A DNA stretch of 64,000 nucleotides from Eubacterium plexicaudatum ASF492 (GCF_000364225.2 NZ_AQFT02000001.1:3987501-4051500); one strand, 5' to 3'; shown: positions 52,407 to 63,817, numbered from the stretch's first letter. Made by a program: numbers and translations. Notes: generated by a model not told the origin, from the letters alone.

Positions 52407-53834
52407 TTAATCCGAATTTTCCGAAGAACCGGAGCCGGTGGTCGAACGTTTCAGCTTATCCAGCGAATCGACCAGATCGGACAGTGTATCCAGATAATCC
52501 GTAGATTCTCCTCCCGTAATAATACTTGCCAGTGAAGAGCCCAATGCCGCGTTTGCAAGTGCACTGTCGCTGCTGTTGCTGCTGCCGTTCGTCTGTCCGG
52601 ATGAACTGCCGCCTGCATAGGAACCTGCTAACGAACCTGCCTTAGACTTCCGTTTTTCTTTCTTATTTGTGTCCGTATCCTTGGTATCCGTATCGTCCTG
52701 ATTCGAATCGGATTCGGACTTTGTGTTATCGCTTAGCAATACTTCAATATTCGCTTTCGGAGAATTTACGACCAGCTGCCTTGTCCAGGCATCATAACCT
52801 TCTGCATACACGCCCAGCATATGTACGCCATACCGCAGTTCCATCGGCTTTTTATGATTGACCTTTTTTCCGTCTACCGTAAGAATTGCTCCGGCCACAT
52901 CTACATCAAACGTAACCGTACACAGCTTTGGACCTTCTCCCTTATAATCGTTTAAATCAATCGTTGTAATTTTATCCCGTCGAATTCGAATCTCGCCGGA
53001 ATCTCCGTATCCGTCATTCGCAACGGAAAACTCATAAATCCCTTCCGGCAGTTCCATTGTCATGTCTCTCGTAACCTTTGCATATACCTGTGTGCCCAGA
53101 TTGACCCATCCGCCTTCAAATAACTCCGTATTGGACAGTGCCAGCGTGCCGTGTCCCGTTTTAATCACAATTGCATAGACCGTACGGCCGATTCCATAGA
53201 CGTTGAGAACGTCACTCTCTCCTACCGCAGTCAGTTCCTTCTGTTCTCCTTCTGAAAACACCTTTACATTTGTATCAAACCGATAAGCGGTATCCGCAAT
53301 ATCCATTCTGTTATTTTCCAGATCAATCGTATAGTTCACAATGTCTTCATAATCCCATGTTTCATCGGTAAATGCGGTCGCTCCCAGTGTATCATTACTG
53401 TTAAGCCGTTCCAGCTTAACCAGTTTTCCTTCACTGAAATCTTCCCGGAGTGTATAATCCCCATATTTATCAAAAAATTCCGTACCTTCCGTATATTCAT
53501 AAAAATGCTGCTCTCCGCTTTCCAGCTCCATCAATGTAATCTGATAGTTCGCAGTATCATGCTTTAATACCATATAATATCGTTCGGTCATTTTCGGAAG
53601 ATCCGCCGTACTCTGCTCTTTATCATCCTCCGCCTGGCCGGCTGCATTGACCGCAGCGGTTGCGTTGGCGCTCTTTTTTGCCGTAAGCCTGCCGGCATTC
53701 GGTTTGCTGCAGGCCACACAGAACAGCATCATGCCAAACAGAGGAAGGAGCATTGTTAACATTCGTTTCATCCTGACTTTCATCCTGATTTTTATTCCGA
53801 ACGAATTCTTATTGATCAACTGATTCTTATTCAT
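52407..53834 (-). CDS. PEGA-domain lipoprotein
   Basis: This 475-residue exported protein has a lipobox near LLPLFGMMLFCVACSKPNAG (Cys about residue 42), after an N-terminus that includes MKVRMKRMLTM. Middle regions are beta-rich. A PEGA-like domain (about residues 300-375, TVTFDVDVAGAILTVDGKKVNHKKPMELRYGVHMLGVYAEGYDAW-type) precedes a Ser/Asn/Gly-rich tail. The start at ATG 53834 follows AAGGAAG, and several ATGs downstream are in frame. It is probably tethered to the outside of the membrane. Function is unknown. Confidence 0.8.
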   Translation of the reverse strand: MNKNQLINKNSFGIKIRMKVRMKRMLTMLLPLFGMMLFCVACSKPNAGRLTAKKSANATAAVNAAGQAEDDKEQSTADLPKMTERYYMVLKHDTANYQITLMELESGEQHFYEYTEGTEFFDKYGDYTLREDFSEGKLVKLERLNSNDTLGATAFTDETWDYEDIVNYTIDLENNRMDIADTAYRFDTNVKVFSEGEQKELTAVGESDVLNVYGIGRTVYAIVIKTGHGTLALSNTELFEGGWVNLGTQVYAKVTRDMTMELPEGIYEFSVANDGYGDSGEIRIRRDKITTIDLNDYKGEGPKLCTVTFDVDVAGAILTVDGKKVNHKKPMELRYGVHMLGVYAEGYDAWTRQLVVNSPKANIEVLLSDNTKSESDSNQDDTDTKDTDTNKKEKRKSKAGSLAGSYAGGSSSGQTNGSSNSSDSALANAALGSSLASIITGGESTDYLDTLSDLVDSLDKLKRSTTGSGSSENSD

Positions 53835-53960
53835 CCTGATTCTTCCTTTTCACCTTTCACGTCTTCATCCTGTTGCTGCTTAACCTTGCGGCTCCATATA
53901 TTTGTATATTATATCATGGACATTTATCAAGTGCAAGCCTTCTGCCGGCGTGTTTTTACT

Positions 53961-54948
53961 TTATCCTTTCTCAAAGCGATCCAGTATTTTCAAAAATTCC
54001 GCCCGTTCCCGTTCCTGTGCGCATATTTTAACGAGTTTTTCCCCATCCCTGTTGTTTGCCCAGCTTTTTTTGAATTAAAATAGTGATTCGCCACTTTCCA
54101 AAATTTTTCCGGATAACGCATGCGGATGCACAGCTGGCGCAGTTCCCATCCTTCCAGCCTGCGTATTTTATCATAAGCACGAATCATATCCATGCCAAGC
54201 CCGGTATTCCAGTTATGTTTTTCCATGATTTTGCGGAAAAAGTGCGCAAAGTCACTGATATATGCATCTTTACAAAATCGTTCATAATTAATAATAACCG
54301 GCCCCTGTGCCGTAAACAGCAGATTATGCTGACTGTAATCCCCATGGCAAATGCCAAAAAACCGCATGGACTCATCCGCCGTCGTCTGGCGCAGCCTGTC
54401 TGCCGCTTCTTCCGCCTGATTCAGATAATAGCCATATTCTTTCAGAAAATCGGTTTCAAATTCATTTCTCTTTTTTTGGATTTTATGTAATTGCGAACTT
54501 TATGCAGCTCCTTAATATGTCTGCGGTATTCCTGCTCCAGAAAATCGGGCGTTTTACACATCGTCTGAGGCAGTTCTTCCTGAAACGCTGCCGTATCGGT
54601 ATGAAACTGCGCCAGCCTGCGGACCGCACACAAAATATCTTCCCTGTTTCTCGTATCGCACTCTCTGCCTTCAAACCAGGTACGCATATAGTAACGCGTC
54701 TCATCCGTATCCGTATGGAGCACCTGTCCCTCTTTCGTATAAATAATCTGTTCCGCCACACATCCACGTTCATTCAGATATCGCAGAAACCGATCCAGCA
54801 GTTCGGCCTTTGACGCAGAGCCGGAAAACTCCTTTAAGATCTTTCTGCTTCCGTCCCGGCAGAAGCAAAAATATGCGCCTCTTCCTTTCATCACATCGGT
54901 AAACTCATATGGATATGCCTCTAAAATAATTTCTGTTCGGTTATACAC
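53961..54948 (-). CDS. CotS-like phosphotransferase-fold protein, frameshifted twice
   Basis: This aminoglycoside-phosphotransferase/CotS-like kinase of about 330 residues is spread over three frames. Start GTG 54948 (GGAGG site): VYNRTEIILEAYPYEFTDV. Adding one A at 54471-54477 gives KKRNEFETDFLKEYGYYLNQAEEAADRLR and joins the catalytic motif FGICHGDYSQHNLLF (HGD-x4-N) and a Mg-binding region (YISDFAHFFRKI). A second A at 54065-54071 restores KKSWANNRDGEKLVKICAQERERAEFLKIL to a stop at 53961. CotS-type kinases are in spore coats. It could also phosphorylate small molecules. Confidence 0.8.
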
Positions 54949-55072
54949 AACAACACCCCTCCAAGTAAGATGAACAATCACGCAGCAACAGCAGTAACAC
55001 TGCTGCCACTAACGTGTCCATTCATCTTATGAGAAAGGGTGTCATATTATGCATACAAACGTGTTTCTTATT

Positions 55073-56512
55073 TTATTTCCGTGAATCGGAATCTGTGAAA
55101 TGCTCTGCCATATCCCGTATATAATTCCCGGCCTGTCTCAGCAGGTACGTCCGTTCATTCTTTTCCGGATCCTGTAGGACCTCTTCCAGAAGCAGCGTCA
55201 GAATCTCTCCGATCTGTCTGCCCTGTCGCGCTCCCAACGTGATCAGATCTCGTCCCGTTACGGCGAGCTGCTTTAAGCTGATGCAGTCTCCTTTTGCTTT
55301 CATTTGCTCATACAACTGCTCATAACGGTCTACATAGGCAAGCTTTTCCTCCCGCTGATACATACTCTGCGCCAAAATATCGGCCCGCTTTAATGCAAAG
55401 ATTGCCGGATACCGATCCTCCCCGGTTTTTACTACCGCACGCCGCACATTTTCTTCCGTCAGCGCCGGATTATAGTCATGCCAACGTACGAGTGCACACA
55501 CCTGGTCCATCGTATCCCGGTCGAATTTCAGCCGGCGAAAAATGTTTGCCGCCAGTTCCGCACTTTTTTCCGGATGGCCATGAAAATGATCCGTTCCCTG
55601 TTCGTCGGTTGTCCTGCACAGCGGCTTTGCAACATCATGAAACAGCGCCGCCAGACGCAGCACTTTATCCTGTGGGGTATTACATACCACGGAAATCGTA
55701 TGTTCTCCTACCGATTTACAATGATGCGGATGGTTTTGCTCCGTTTCCATCATACGGTCCAATTCAGGCAGAATGACTTTTGAAATACCAAGCACGTATA
55801 ACTCACGCAGATACGCAGGATGCGCGGATACAACCAGCTTTACCAGTTCTGCCTGAATGCGCTCCGCACTTACCCGGTTCAAATCGGCAGCCAGCCTGCG
55901 CACTGCCCGCCGTGTTTGCTGCTCAATCCGAAAATCCAGCTGCGCCGCAAATCGAACGGCACGCAGCATCCGAAGCGCATCTTCTGCGAATCTTTCCATC
56001 GGATTCCCGACACATCGGATGATACCTGCATTCAGATCATCCGCCCCGCCAAACGCATCGACCAGTCCGTGCTGTTCGTTATATGCCATTGCATTGATTG
56101 TAAAATCGCGTCGTTTTAAATCTTCCTGCAGGCTGGGCGTAAAAATAACTTCTTTCGGATGCCTGCCGTCGGTATATTCTCCGTCAATCCGATATGTCGT
56201 AACCTCAAAGCCTTCCCGTCCTGCAAGAACCGTTACCGTTCCATGCTGCAAGCCCGTATCTACGGTTCTTGAAAACAGCTGCTTTACCTGTGTGGGAACC
56301 GCCGACGTTGTAATATCCCAGTCTTTTGGCGTCCTGCCAAGCAGGCTGTCACGAATGCAGCCTCCGACCGCATATGCTTCATACCCATGTGCGGCAAGCC
56401 GGTTTAAAATGTGCCGCACTTTATCCGGCAGATGTATGACAACATCCGGTGTCTGATTTTTATAGGATGCTTCGGATTGATTTTTGCGTTTAATTTCCGT
56501 TTTCAGTTCCAT
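55073..56512 (-). CDS. cca: tRNA nucleotidyltransferase (CCA-adding) with HD domain
   Basis: This 479-residue enzyme adds or repairs the CCA end of tRNA. The nucleotidyltransferase motif is AYAVGGCIRDSLLGRTPKDWDITTS. RRDFTINAMAYN and ERFAEDALRMLRAVRFAAQL follow, then an HD domain (LAALFHDVAKPL, HGHPEKSAELA, LVRWHDYNP). The start ATG 56512 has no clear ribosome site. With one A more near 56513-56517 the frame would extend into the 15-bp tandem repeats upstream (MKTEKMKTEK), so the N-terminus is uncertain. The gene follows proS by 58 bases. Confidence 0.95.
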   Translation of the reverse strand: MELKTEIKRKNQSEASYKNQTPDVVIHLPDKVRHILNRLAAHGYEAYAVGGCIRDSLLGRTPKDWDITTSAVPTQVKQLFSRTVDTGLQHGTVTVLAGREGFEVTTYRIDGEYTDGRHPKEVIFTPSLQEDLKRRDFTINAMAYNEQHGLVDAFGGADDLNAGIIRCVGNPMERFAEDALRMLRAVRFAAQLDFRIEQQTRRAVRRLAADLNRVSAERIQAELVKLVVSAHPAYLRELYVLGISKVILPELDRMMETEQNHPHHCKSVGEHTISVVCNTPQDKVLRLAALFHDVAKPLCRTTDEQGTDHFHGHPEKSAELAANIFRRLKFDRDTMDQVCALVRWHDYNPALTEENVRRAVVKTGEDRYPAIFALKRADILAQSMYQREEKLAYVDRYEQLYEQMKAKGDCISLKQLAVTGRDLITLGARQGRQIGEILTLLLEEVLQDPEKNERTYLLRQAGNYIRDMAEHFTDSDSRK

Positions 56513-56516
56513 CTTA

Positions 56517-56561
56517 TTTTCATTTTTTCGGTTTTCATTTTTTCGGTTTTCATTTTTTCGG
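56517..56561. repeat. 15-bp tandem repeat, three copies
   Basis: TTTTCATTTTTTCGG is repeated three times without change, between proS and cca. On the minus strand each unit has an ATG (CCGAAAAAATGAAAA), encoding MKTEK if translated. Such units may slip and change spacing or the N-terminus of Cca. Confidence 0.85.
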
Positions 56562-56569
56562 TGCGCCGT

Positions 56570-58006
56570 TTAATACGCTTTTCCCCAGAGTACCAGCTTC
56601 TTTGCCGGTTTTCCGCAGCAGACACAGACATCGGAAATCTGCTCCTGCTCAAACGGCATACAGCGTGAAGTAGCCGTTGTTTCTTCTTTGATCTTGTCTT
56701 CACACGCCTGGTCTCCACACCACATCGCACGGATAAATCCCGGCGTCTGCTCAAGCGCCGTCCGGAACTCTTCATACGTAACCGCATCGGTAATATGCGA
56801 ATCTCTGTGTGCTTTTGCACGTTCATACATGTCTGACTGTATCCGGTCTAAAAGCTGTGCCAGCTGCGCCGGTACTTCTTCCAGCGCCGTCTGGTATTTC
56901 TCTCTCGTATCCCGTCTTACAAGAACGCACTGTCCTTTTTCCAGATCTTTCGGACCGATTTCAATCCGCACCGGTATCCCGCGCATTTCCTGTTCCGCAA
57001 ATTTCCATCCCGGACTTTTCGCGCTGTCATCCGTTTTTACACGGAACTGTTTTTTCAGCGTTTCATACAGCTCGCCTGCTTTTTCCAGCACGCCTGCTTT
57101 CTGCTGCTGAATCGGAATAATCATCACCTGCGTCGGTGCGATTGCCGGAGGAAGCACCAATCCGGAATCATCTCCATGCACCATAATAATCGCGCCGATC
57201 AGACGGGTACTGAGTCCCCAGGAAGTCTGATGCACATACTGCAGCTGATTGTCCGTATCCGTATACTGAATGCCGAATGCTTTTGCAAATCCGTCTCCAA
57301 AATTATGGCTTGTACCTGACTGGAGCGCTTTTCCGTCATGCATCAGCGCTTCAATCGTATAAGTAGCTTCCGCTCCGGCAAATTTTTCCTTTTCCGTCTT
57401 CTGTCCGCGGATGACCGGAATCGCCAGCACTTCCTCGCAGAACTGCGCATAGACGTTCAGCATCTGTTCGGTACGTTCCTGTGCTTCCTCTGCCGTAGCA
57501 TGTGCCGTATGCCCTTCCTGCCATAAAAATTCTCTGGAGCGCAAAAACGGCCTTGTTTCTTTTTCCCATCTCACAACCGAGCACCACTGATTATATACCT
57601 TTGGCAAATCCCGGTAAGACTGCACATCATTTTTATAAAAATCACAAAAAAGCGTTTCCGAAGTCGGTCTGACACACAGTCTTTCCTGCAGCATATTCTG
57701 TCCGCCATGCGTTACCCATGCCACTTCCGGCGCAAACCCTTCCACATGGTCTTTTTCTTTGTTTAAAAGGCTCTCCGGAATAAACATCGGCATATATACA
57801 TTCCGGACACCGGTTTCTTTAAAACGGCGGTCCAGCTCATGCTGAATATTTTCCCAAAGCGCATAACCGTCCGGTTTTATAATCATACATCCTTTCACGG
57901 AAGAGTAATCAATTAATTCCGCCTTCTTTACCACATCCGTATACCACTGCGCAAAATCTTCCTGCATACTGGTAATAGATTCCACTAACTTCTTGTCTTT
58001 CGCCAT
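56570..58006 (-). CDS. proS: Prolyl-tRNA synthetase (ProS type 3)
   Basis: This 478-residue class II synthetase is of the short archaeal/eukaryotic-like type without the editing insertion. Motif 2 area: [30 protein letters not shown]. Other signs are [13 protein letters not shown] [43 protein letters not shown] and the terminal LVLWGKAY typical of the group. It follows a consensus promoter (58060-58088). No T-box is visible. Ends 58 bases before cca. Confidence 0.97.
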   Translation of the reverse strand: MAKDKKLVESITSMQEDFAQWYTDVVKKAELIDYSSVKGCMIIKPDGYALWENIQHELDRRFKETGVRNVYMPMFIPESLLNKEKDHVEGFAPEVAWVTHGGQNMLQERLCVRPTSETLFCDFYKNDVQSYRDLPKVYNQWCSVVRWEKETRPFLRSREFLWQEGHTAHATAEEAQERTEQMLNVYAQFCEEVLAIPVIRGQKTEKEKFAGAEATYTIEALMHDGKALQSGTSHNFGDGFAKAFGIQYTDTDNQLQYVHQTSWGLSTRLIGAIIMVHGDDSGLVLPPAIAPTQVMIIPIQQQKAGVLEKAGELYETLKKQFRVKTDDSAKSPGWKFAEQEMRGIPVRIEIGPKDLEKGQCVLVRRDTREKYQTALEEVPAQLAQLLDRIQSDMYERAKAHRDSHITDAVTYEEFRTALEQTPGFIRAMWCGDQACEDKIKEETTATSRCMPFEQEQISDVCVCCGKPAKKLVLWGKAY

Positions 58007-58059
58007 GTTTTTCTCCTTCTATCTGCGTTTCTTTTTTCTGTAACAATTCGGATTGCTTT

Positions 58060-58088
58060 ATTTTAGCGTCATATCGTTTGCATGTCAA
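58060..58088 (-). promoter_or_regulatory. Promoter of proS-cca
   Basis: TTGACA (58083-58088) and TAAAAT (58060-58065) are 17 bases apart on the minus strand. It is followed by proS after about 50 bases. Confidence 0.8.
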
Positions 58089-58128
58089 GCAGGCATTCCG
58101 GCACAAATATCCAATTATGAATACGCGT

Positions 58129-60632
58129 TTACTGATACGCAATATAAATGCCCCCGGCGGCCCGAAACTTTTCCTCTGCCTCCTCGATCGTGCTTTTCAC
58201 AATCCCGCCTGCCTGCGGATCGTACAGCCATACGTTCAGTGCGTCATAGCCGGTTACAAGCATCGTTTCCTGTGTGCCGGCCGCTGCCAGCACCGGCGTG
58301 CCGCAGTTCACATAGTAAAGAACCTGTGAAAGAGAACAGCCTTCGAGTATAAGTACTTCCCGCTCCGACATGAGTGATTCCAGTACTTCCTGCGGTGTAT
58401 CTCCCCGTTCCAGCAATTCACCGGCGCTGACCTCCATTCCTTCATGGCGCAGCAGCGCACTTACGCATTTTACAACGGAGGACCCTGCGGCATCCGCATC
58501 GGAAGGCTGCACCTCAAAGGACATCTGCATGCTTTTGCGTGCACGTTTCCAGATATAATTCTGCTTTTCATCCACAACAACTCCCATATGTTCGTCCGCA
58601 ATACGAATCGCTTCTGCCATCACGGTCGTTGCCTTCTGCAATTTCCCTTTTGCATATGCAAAATACATCCGCTGATCCTGTGACGGTTTTAAAACCATCT
58701 TTTTATCTTCTTTGTTCAGAATCTGTTTTGCAGCAACATAAACCGGCGGTGTATCTTTTTTCATCTCAGACAGGGTCAGCTGCATCTGTGTCTGCTTTTT
58801 TTCCGTAACGGTAGAATGAATGACTTTTTGTTCTTCATCTTCCTGACTGCGATTGACAATCGAATCCTGCGATGCCTGTACATAACCGCCTTCCCCTTCT
58901 GTCAGCCGGTGCATCACAAGTACTCCGTTTACAAATTCCACACTGTCAATGTAGTATCCTTTTTTCCTGTATTTTTTAATTCCTGCATATTGGACGCATC
59001 CACAATCCGCAGCGCATACATCGGTGTCTGTCGAATTCCCGTCATTCCGCCTGCTTTATGCTTGTCAGACGCAATGCCGTACACCAGATCCTCCTGCAGA
59101 AATCCAAGCGCATGCAGTGATCTGCCTTCTTTTTCGTAAATCTTGCGAATCTCAGCCGTTTCCAGATCCATTACCGATATCTCACGGGCATCACGATCGG
59201 AAGTCCAGGCAAAATACCGATTGGACTCCGATACCGCATACATATCATCTTCCAGTCCGGTCGCGATTTCTTCCATCTCCATAGATGCAAGATCAATATG
59301 AAGCACCGTGCCGTTAAATAACAGATAAATGCTTCCTGCCGCATTTTCATATAACAGCCTGCCGATCTCCGACTGCAGCACCTGATAGGATTTGTCAAAT
59401 GACAAAAACAGTTTTTCTTCGTTTGTATTTGCCTGGCTGGCATAGTGCAAAAAGCTGATCCCCATTTCTCCTTCGTGGCTGCCGCGGTTCATATATCCGT
59501 ATACGACATAATCAATGTCTCCGGCCTCATCCACATTCAATATCCGGATATCATGCTGCATATAATTTTCACGTGCTTCAATCCCTTCATGTCCACGAAA
59601 GCTGAACACTTCCGCCAGTCTGTGAAAAGACTGGTTATAACTCCAGAGGTCCCCTTCCTGTACAAAACAGGTCACCGTTTTCGATTCGTTCTGCATATAT
59701 ACGATCTCTTTGGAACGGATGCCTAGCTGCAGATAATTTTCATACAGGAACTCATTTTCTCCGTTAAAAATCTGATTCATGGTACGCTCAAAATTCAGCA
59801 GGTACATGCGTTCATTCGTATAACGAATCCGATAATACTCCTCGACGTTATAATATTCCATCTCTCCTTTATTTTCATGAGACGTTACAACATAATTAAG
59901 TACGATGACATTATAAGAACTGTTCATTTCTTTGACCGACGGAATCGGCATGGTCAGCCTGTCACACTTAAAATCGGCCCAGTTTGCCTGCGTCAGAGCG
60001 GAATGAATCGTTACTTTGTGCAGACTGGAATTATCGCCGGATGCATTTGGTTCCCAGTAAGTCGAAAGTCCGTCAGGAGAATCCGAAAAAGTAAGATCGC
60101 TGATCTGCTTTGCAAACTGTACGCTCTCAGCGACATAACACTCTCTCGCATCCGCAATTCTCGTATAATAATAGCAAATGGATTCTTCCTGTCGAAGCTT
60201 TAATGTCAGTATATATTCTCTGGACTGTTCCAGCAGGCTTTGTACCGGAACGCTTGTCCGAATCTGTCCCTCGCTTTCTTCAAAAGACGGAATGCTGCCA
60301 TCCGAAATCAGACGTTCTCCATCTATACTGCGAATCTCATAAGAAATTTCATCAATCGGATATCCGTTGGTCCGTATTTGCAGCGGCACTTCTCTGCTGC
60401 TGGAAAGCGGCGTAATCGTATCTCTCATTCCGGTATCGTCCATCTGAGACGTATAGCCATGCAGTTCGTTGATCTGCTCATTCTCATTGTATAATACAAT
60501 AACCGGCAGTGTCGCCGCCTCCATTTCGGTCGTCAGATCCAGCTGGTCTTTATTTGTAACCTTGCCGGATATTACCAACGTTAAAATAAATATGATGGTC
60601 AGCGTTGCTGCCTTGATTAACCCTTTTTTCAT
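58129..60632 (-). CDS. Membrane-anchored protein with degenerate C39-like domain, frameshifted
   Basis: This protein has about 834 residues when restored. The N-terminus has one membrane helix (LIKAATLTIIFILTLVISGKV), then a long extracellular part, partly beta-propeller-like (residues about 350-550: SIYLLFNGTVLHIDLASMEMEE, NRYFAWTSDRDAREISVMDLETAEI). The frame breaks near MQELKNTGKK. One more A at 58972-58977 gives MQELKKYRKKGYYIDSVEFVNG and joins the second half (58129-58941). Its last 130 residues resemble a C39-type papain-like domain (VKCVSALLRHEGMEVSAGELLERGD, CGTPVLAAAGTQETMLVTGYDALNVWLYDPQ), but the usual His is replaced in ETMLVTGYD. I know no such protein family by name. Confidence 0.7.
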
Positions 60633-60701
60633 CTGTTTTTCCTTTCGTAAATATCAGTCCGTTTCCGCACCCCGGCTGTTAAAGCCGGGATGCGAACATA
60701 A

Positions 60702-61277
60702 TTACCACCAGCGTCGGCAGCGGTTATGTCTGCAGCGCCTTTTATACATTTCATTATAGAGCAGTACTTCTATCAGATTCCCAAGTCCTGAATTATGCGA
60801 TGGCGGTCTGCCTGGCGGTGGTGGCGGATACGGCGGTCTGCCTGGCGGCGGTGGCGGCGGATACGGCGGTCTGCCTGGCGGCGGTGGCGGCGGATACGGC
60901 GGTCTGCCCGGCGGGCCGGGATTCCACCTGTAGTCCGTCTCCTGCACCTGCTCTGCTTCCAGTTCCGGCCCGGACTGCTCCTGCGGCTGGGACGCAAGCA
61001 GATAAATTCTGTCGCAGATTACCTTTAGCATCACTCTGTCCGGATATTCGTCAAACATCATACTGCCTTCGTATTCCAGTTTATCACACTCTTCTTCCAC
61101 AAGCTTTTGAATCTGCTTTGCTTCTTCCGGATACAGTTCCTTCATACGTTCCATATCCCGTTCATATTCCATCTCGGTCATATAAATGTTTTGAACCGGA
61201 TAACTCATATAAAACGGCATCTGGGGTGCGTACTGGTACTGCTGCATCCGCATAAACTGTTCCTGCTTATGATCCAC
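60702..61277 (-). CDS. Proline-rich repeat protein
   Basis: This protein of about 191 residues is of unknown function. The N-terminal region is rich in Tyr, Met and Gln (QYQYAPQMPFYMSYPVQNIYM), the middle is an acidic helical part (MKELYPEEAKQIQKLVEEECDKLEYEGS), and three 12-residue repeats PPPPPPGRPPYP follow. A His/Arg/Cys-rich tail (YKRRCRHNRCRRWW) ends the protein. Start choices are GTG 61277 (GGGAG site) or ATG 61253. ATG 61295 has none. It is upstream of the membrane protein at 58129-60632 on the same strand and may interact with it. It resembles some spore-coat proteins in composition only. Confidence 0.65.
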   Translation of the reverse strand: MDHKQEQFMRMQQYQYAPQMPFYMSYPVQNIYMTEMEYERDMERMKELYPEEAKQIQKLVEEECDKLEYEGSMMFDEYPDRVMLKVICDRIYLLASQPQEQSGPELEAEQVQETDYRWNPGPPGRPPYPPPPPPGRPPYPPPPPPGRPPYPPPPPGRPPSHNSGLGNLIEVLLYNEMYKRRCRHNRCRRWW

Positions 61278-61553
61278 GCATCTGTCTCCCTGCATTTCGT
61301 TAATAGCAGTATATGCCGGATCCGGATATATGGTTCCACCCGAACGGCATTTATGTCAGATTGTTATAAATTGTAACCATCCTGCGGCAATCTATACCAA
61401 TAACGAAAAATACTGGCAGTCAACCTGCAATTATAGATGATTATAACGCACAAAATGCCGTGTTTCAAGGCAATTTACGCACAACCTGACAAAGGTTTAT
61501 TCATATTATCCCGAATTTAAGTAAATCTTAAGAATTTTTATGATTTTTACCGA

Positions 61554-61582
61554 TTGATTTTTTGTCGATTAGGATATATTTT
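61554..61582 (+). promoter_or_regulatory. Possible promoter of the ltaS-like gene
   Basis: TTGATT (61554-61559) and TATTTT (61577-61582) are 17 bases apart. It lies 58 bases before the restored start. No other element was recognised in 61296-61550. Confidence 0.55.
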
Positions 61583-61639
61583 ATTCTCAGTCAGAATAAA
61601 GTTATGTTAAGAAATTTCCGGAGGAGGTTTTCCGTATTT

Positions 61640-63810
61640 ATGAAAAAAATTTTAATAATAAATGGCATCGCCCGACACAGGCGTCCGATTCCAAAAAACG
61701 TGATTACAGCCGACAGGTTGCTTTGCTGAACCGTTACTCTTTACTGTTCCATGCACTGCTTTCCTGTATGCTGATCTTTATCATTGAAGCATGCTCGAGA
61801 AGATCCATCGTGGACGCAGCCGTATTTTTCAGCAGCCATGCGTTTGCATTTTTCTTTAATGCGCTTATTATCTTTTTTACGCTGTCCGTTGTATACTTAT
61901 TTCGCCGCAGAACGCTGATGCGCATCATAATCAGCTGTATCTGGCTGCTGCTTGGCATTATTAACGGCTGTGTTTTATCTCAGCGTGTTACGCCGTTTGG
62001 TTATACGGACTTAAAGTGTATTTCGGATCTTTTGACCATGACTAATACACAGTATTTCACAAAGACACAGGAAATATGTGTGATTATTTTATTATGTGTG
62101 CTCGTGGTCTTTCTCATTATTTTTGCACTGAAAGGACCAAAATTCCAGGGACATCCGCATAAAATACGTGCAGCGTGCTTTTGTGCAGGCATGGGTATGG
62201 TAATGTCTCTTGCAACAACAATGGCACACAGCTCCGAGCAGATGGCTTCTTATTTTGCCAATATTGCACAGGGATATTCTGACTATGGTTTCGTATATGG
62301 TTTTTCATCCAGTGTGATGGACCGCGGCATGAGCAAACCAAAAGATTACTCGGAGTCAACGATCAAAGCGATTAAACAGTCCGTTGCACAGGCAAAAGAG
62401 GAAGCTTCTTCCTATAAAATAGCGCAGAACGATCAGGTGATTTCAGACTCTGCAAAAAAACAGCAGCCAAATATCATCTGCGTTCTTCTGGAATCGTTTA
62501 TGGATCCGACGGAAATCAATTATCTGAAACTTTCGCAAGACCCGATTCCTAATTTTCGGGCATTGAGTGATCAATTTACATCCGGATATCTGTCCGTACC
62601 GGTCGTTGGCGCCGGAACCGCCAATTCAGAATTCGAAGTGCTGACCGGCATGAACCTGCGGTTTTTCGGTACCGGAGAATATCCTTACAAAACGATCTTA
62701 AAACAGACAAACTGCGAAAGCATAGCTTCCGATCTGTCCGCGACGGGTTACGGCACACACGTCGTACACAATAACGGCGGCAATTTTTACAGCCGCGCAA
62801 ATGCGTTTTCCCAGTTTGGATTTGACACATTTATCAGCAAAGAAATGATGAACATTCAAGAATACACCCCTCTTGGTTCCTGGCCGACCGATGATATTCT
62901 GATCGGCGAGACAAAAAAAGCGCTGGATTCAACGCCGGACCAGGCTGACTTTGTCTATACGATTACCGTACAGGGACATGGCAATTATCCTGAGGAAAAA
63001 ATCATTGAAAATCCTGAAATTAAAGTGTCCGGTGCACAAACCGAAGAGCAGAACAACCAGTGGGAATACTATGTAAATCAGATTCATGAAGTGGATAAAT
63101 TTATTAAAAATCTGACGGATATGCTTTCCGAAAGAAATGAAGATACCATTCTTGTTCTGTTTGGCGACCACCTGCCAACCATGGGACTTGCAGACGAAGA
63201 TTTAAAATCCGGTGATATTTTCAAGACAAAATATGCAACCTGGAATAACTTTGGTCTGGAGAAAAAAGATGCGGATCTGGCCGCATACCAGCTGCTTGCT
63301 TATGCTACCGATCAGGCTGGCATTCACGAAGGCACTATTTTTACGTATCATCAGGCCGAAAACTATCGTTCCGACAGCGAACTTTATCAGAACCGGCTGG
63401 AAAATCTGCAGTATGACATTCTGTACGGAGAACGTTACTGCTACGATGGACTTGATTTATATCCGGCATCCGATCTCCAAATGGGTGTTGATAAGACGCA
63501 TATCAAATACTATCGCAAAAATGCGGACGGAAGTTTATCCATACTGGGTGATCACTTTACAAACTGGAGTCGTATTTATGTTAACGACACAAAAATGTCT
63601 ACGACGTTTGTCTCCGATACGGAATTAATCCTGTCAGCAGACGACACATCCGATCTGGAAAACGGAGATGTTCTGAAAGTGTGCCAGGTTGGTTCCAGCA
63701 GTACCATCTTTCGGACTACGGAAAATACCGTATCCTATTACACTGCTGACGAACCTGTGGCAGAAGCGGACAGCAGCCTGGAAACTACCGTTTCGGATTC
63801 CGATGAATAA
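61640..63810 (+). CDS. ltaS: LTA synthase/sulfatase family protein, frameshifted at start
   Basis: This membrane enzyme has about 723 residues. The open frame starts at 61723, but one more A in the run 61643-61649 gives a start at ATG 61640 (GGAGGAGG site, MKKNFNNKWHRPTQASDSKK). Five N-terminal helices (residues about 35-190) precede an extracellular sulfatase-fold domain with the metal site ICVLLESFMD, the nucleophile Thr in GAGTANSEFEVLTG, HNNGGNFY and the metal motif GDHLP. LtaS transfers glycerophosphate to a lipid anchor to make lipoteichoic acid. The C-terminal 130 residues (from about HIKYYRKNADGSLSILG) form an additional beta domain not found in minimal LtaS. Confidence 0.9.
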
Positions 63811-63817
63811 GCATACT

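Noticed and set aside
54984..55004. CAGCAG/CTGCTG hairpin as a terminator
   Set aside because: The stem is short and no T-run follows on either strand.
58007..58128. T-box riboswitch upstream of proS
   Set aside because: The leader is only about 50 bases from the consensus promoter and has no T-box core or terminator.
60790..60910. GC-rich direct repeats resembling a CRISPR-like array
   Set aside because: The repeats are contiguous 36-bp units without spacers and code for PPP-rich segments in an intact reading frame.
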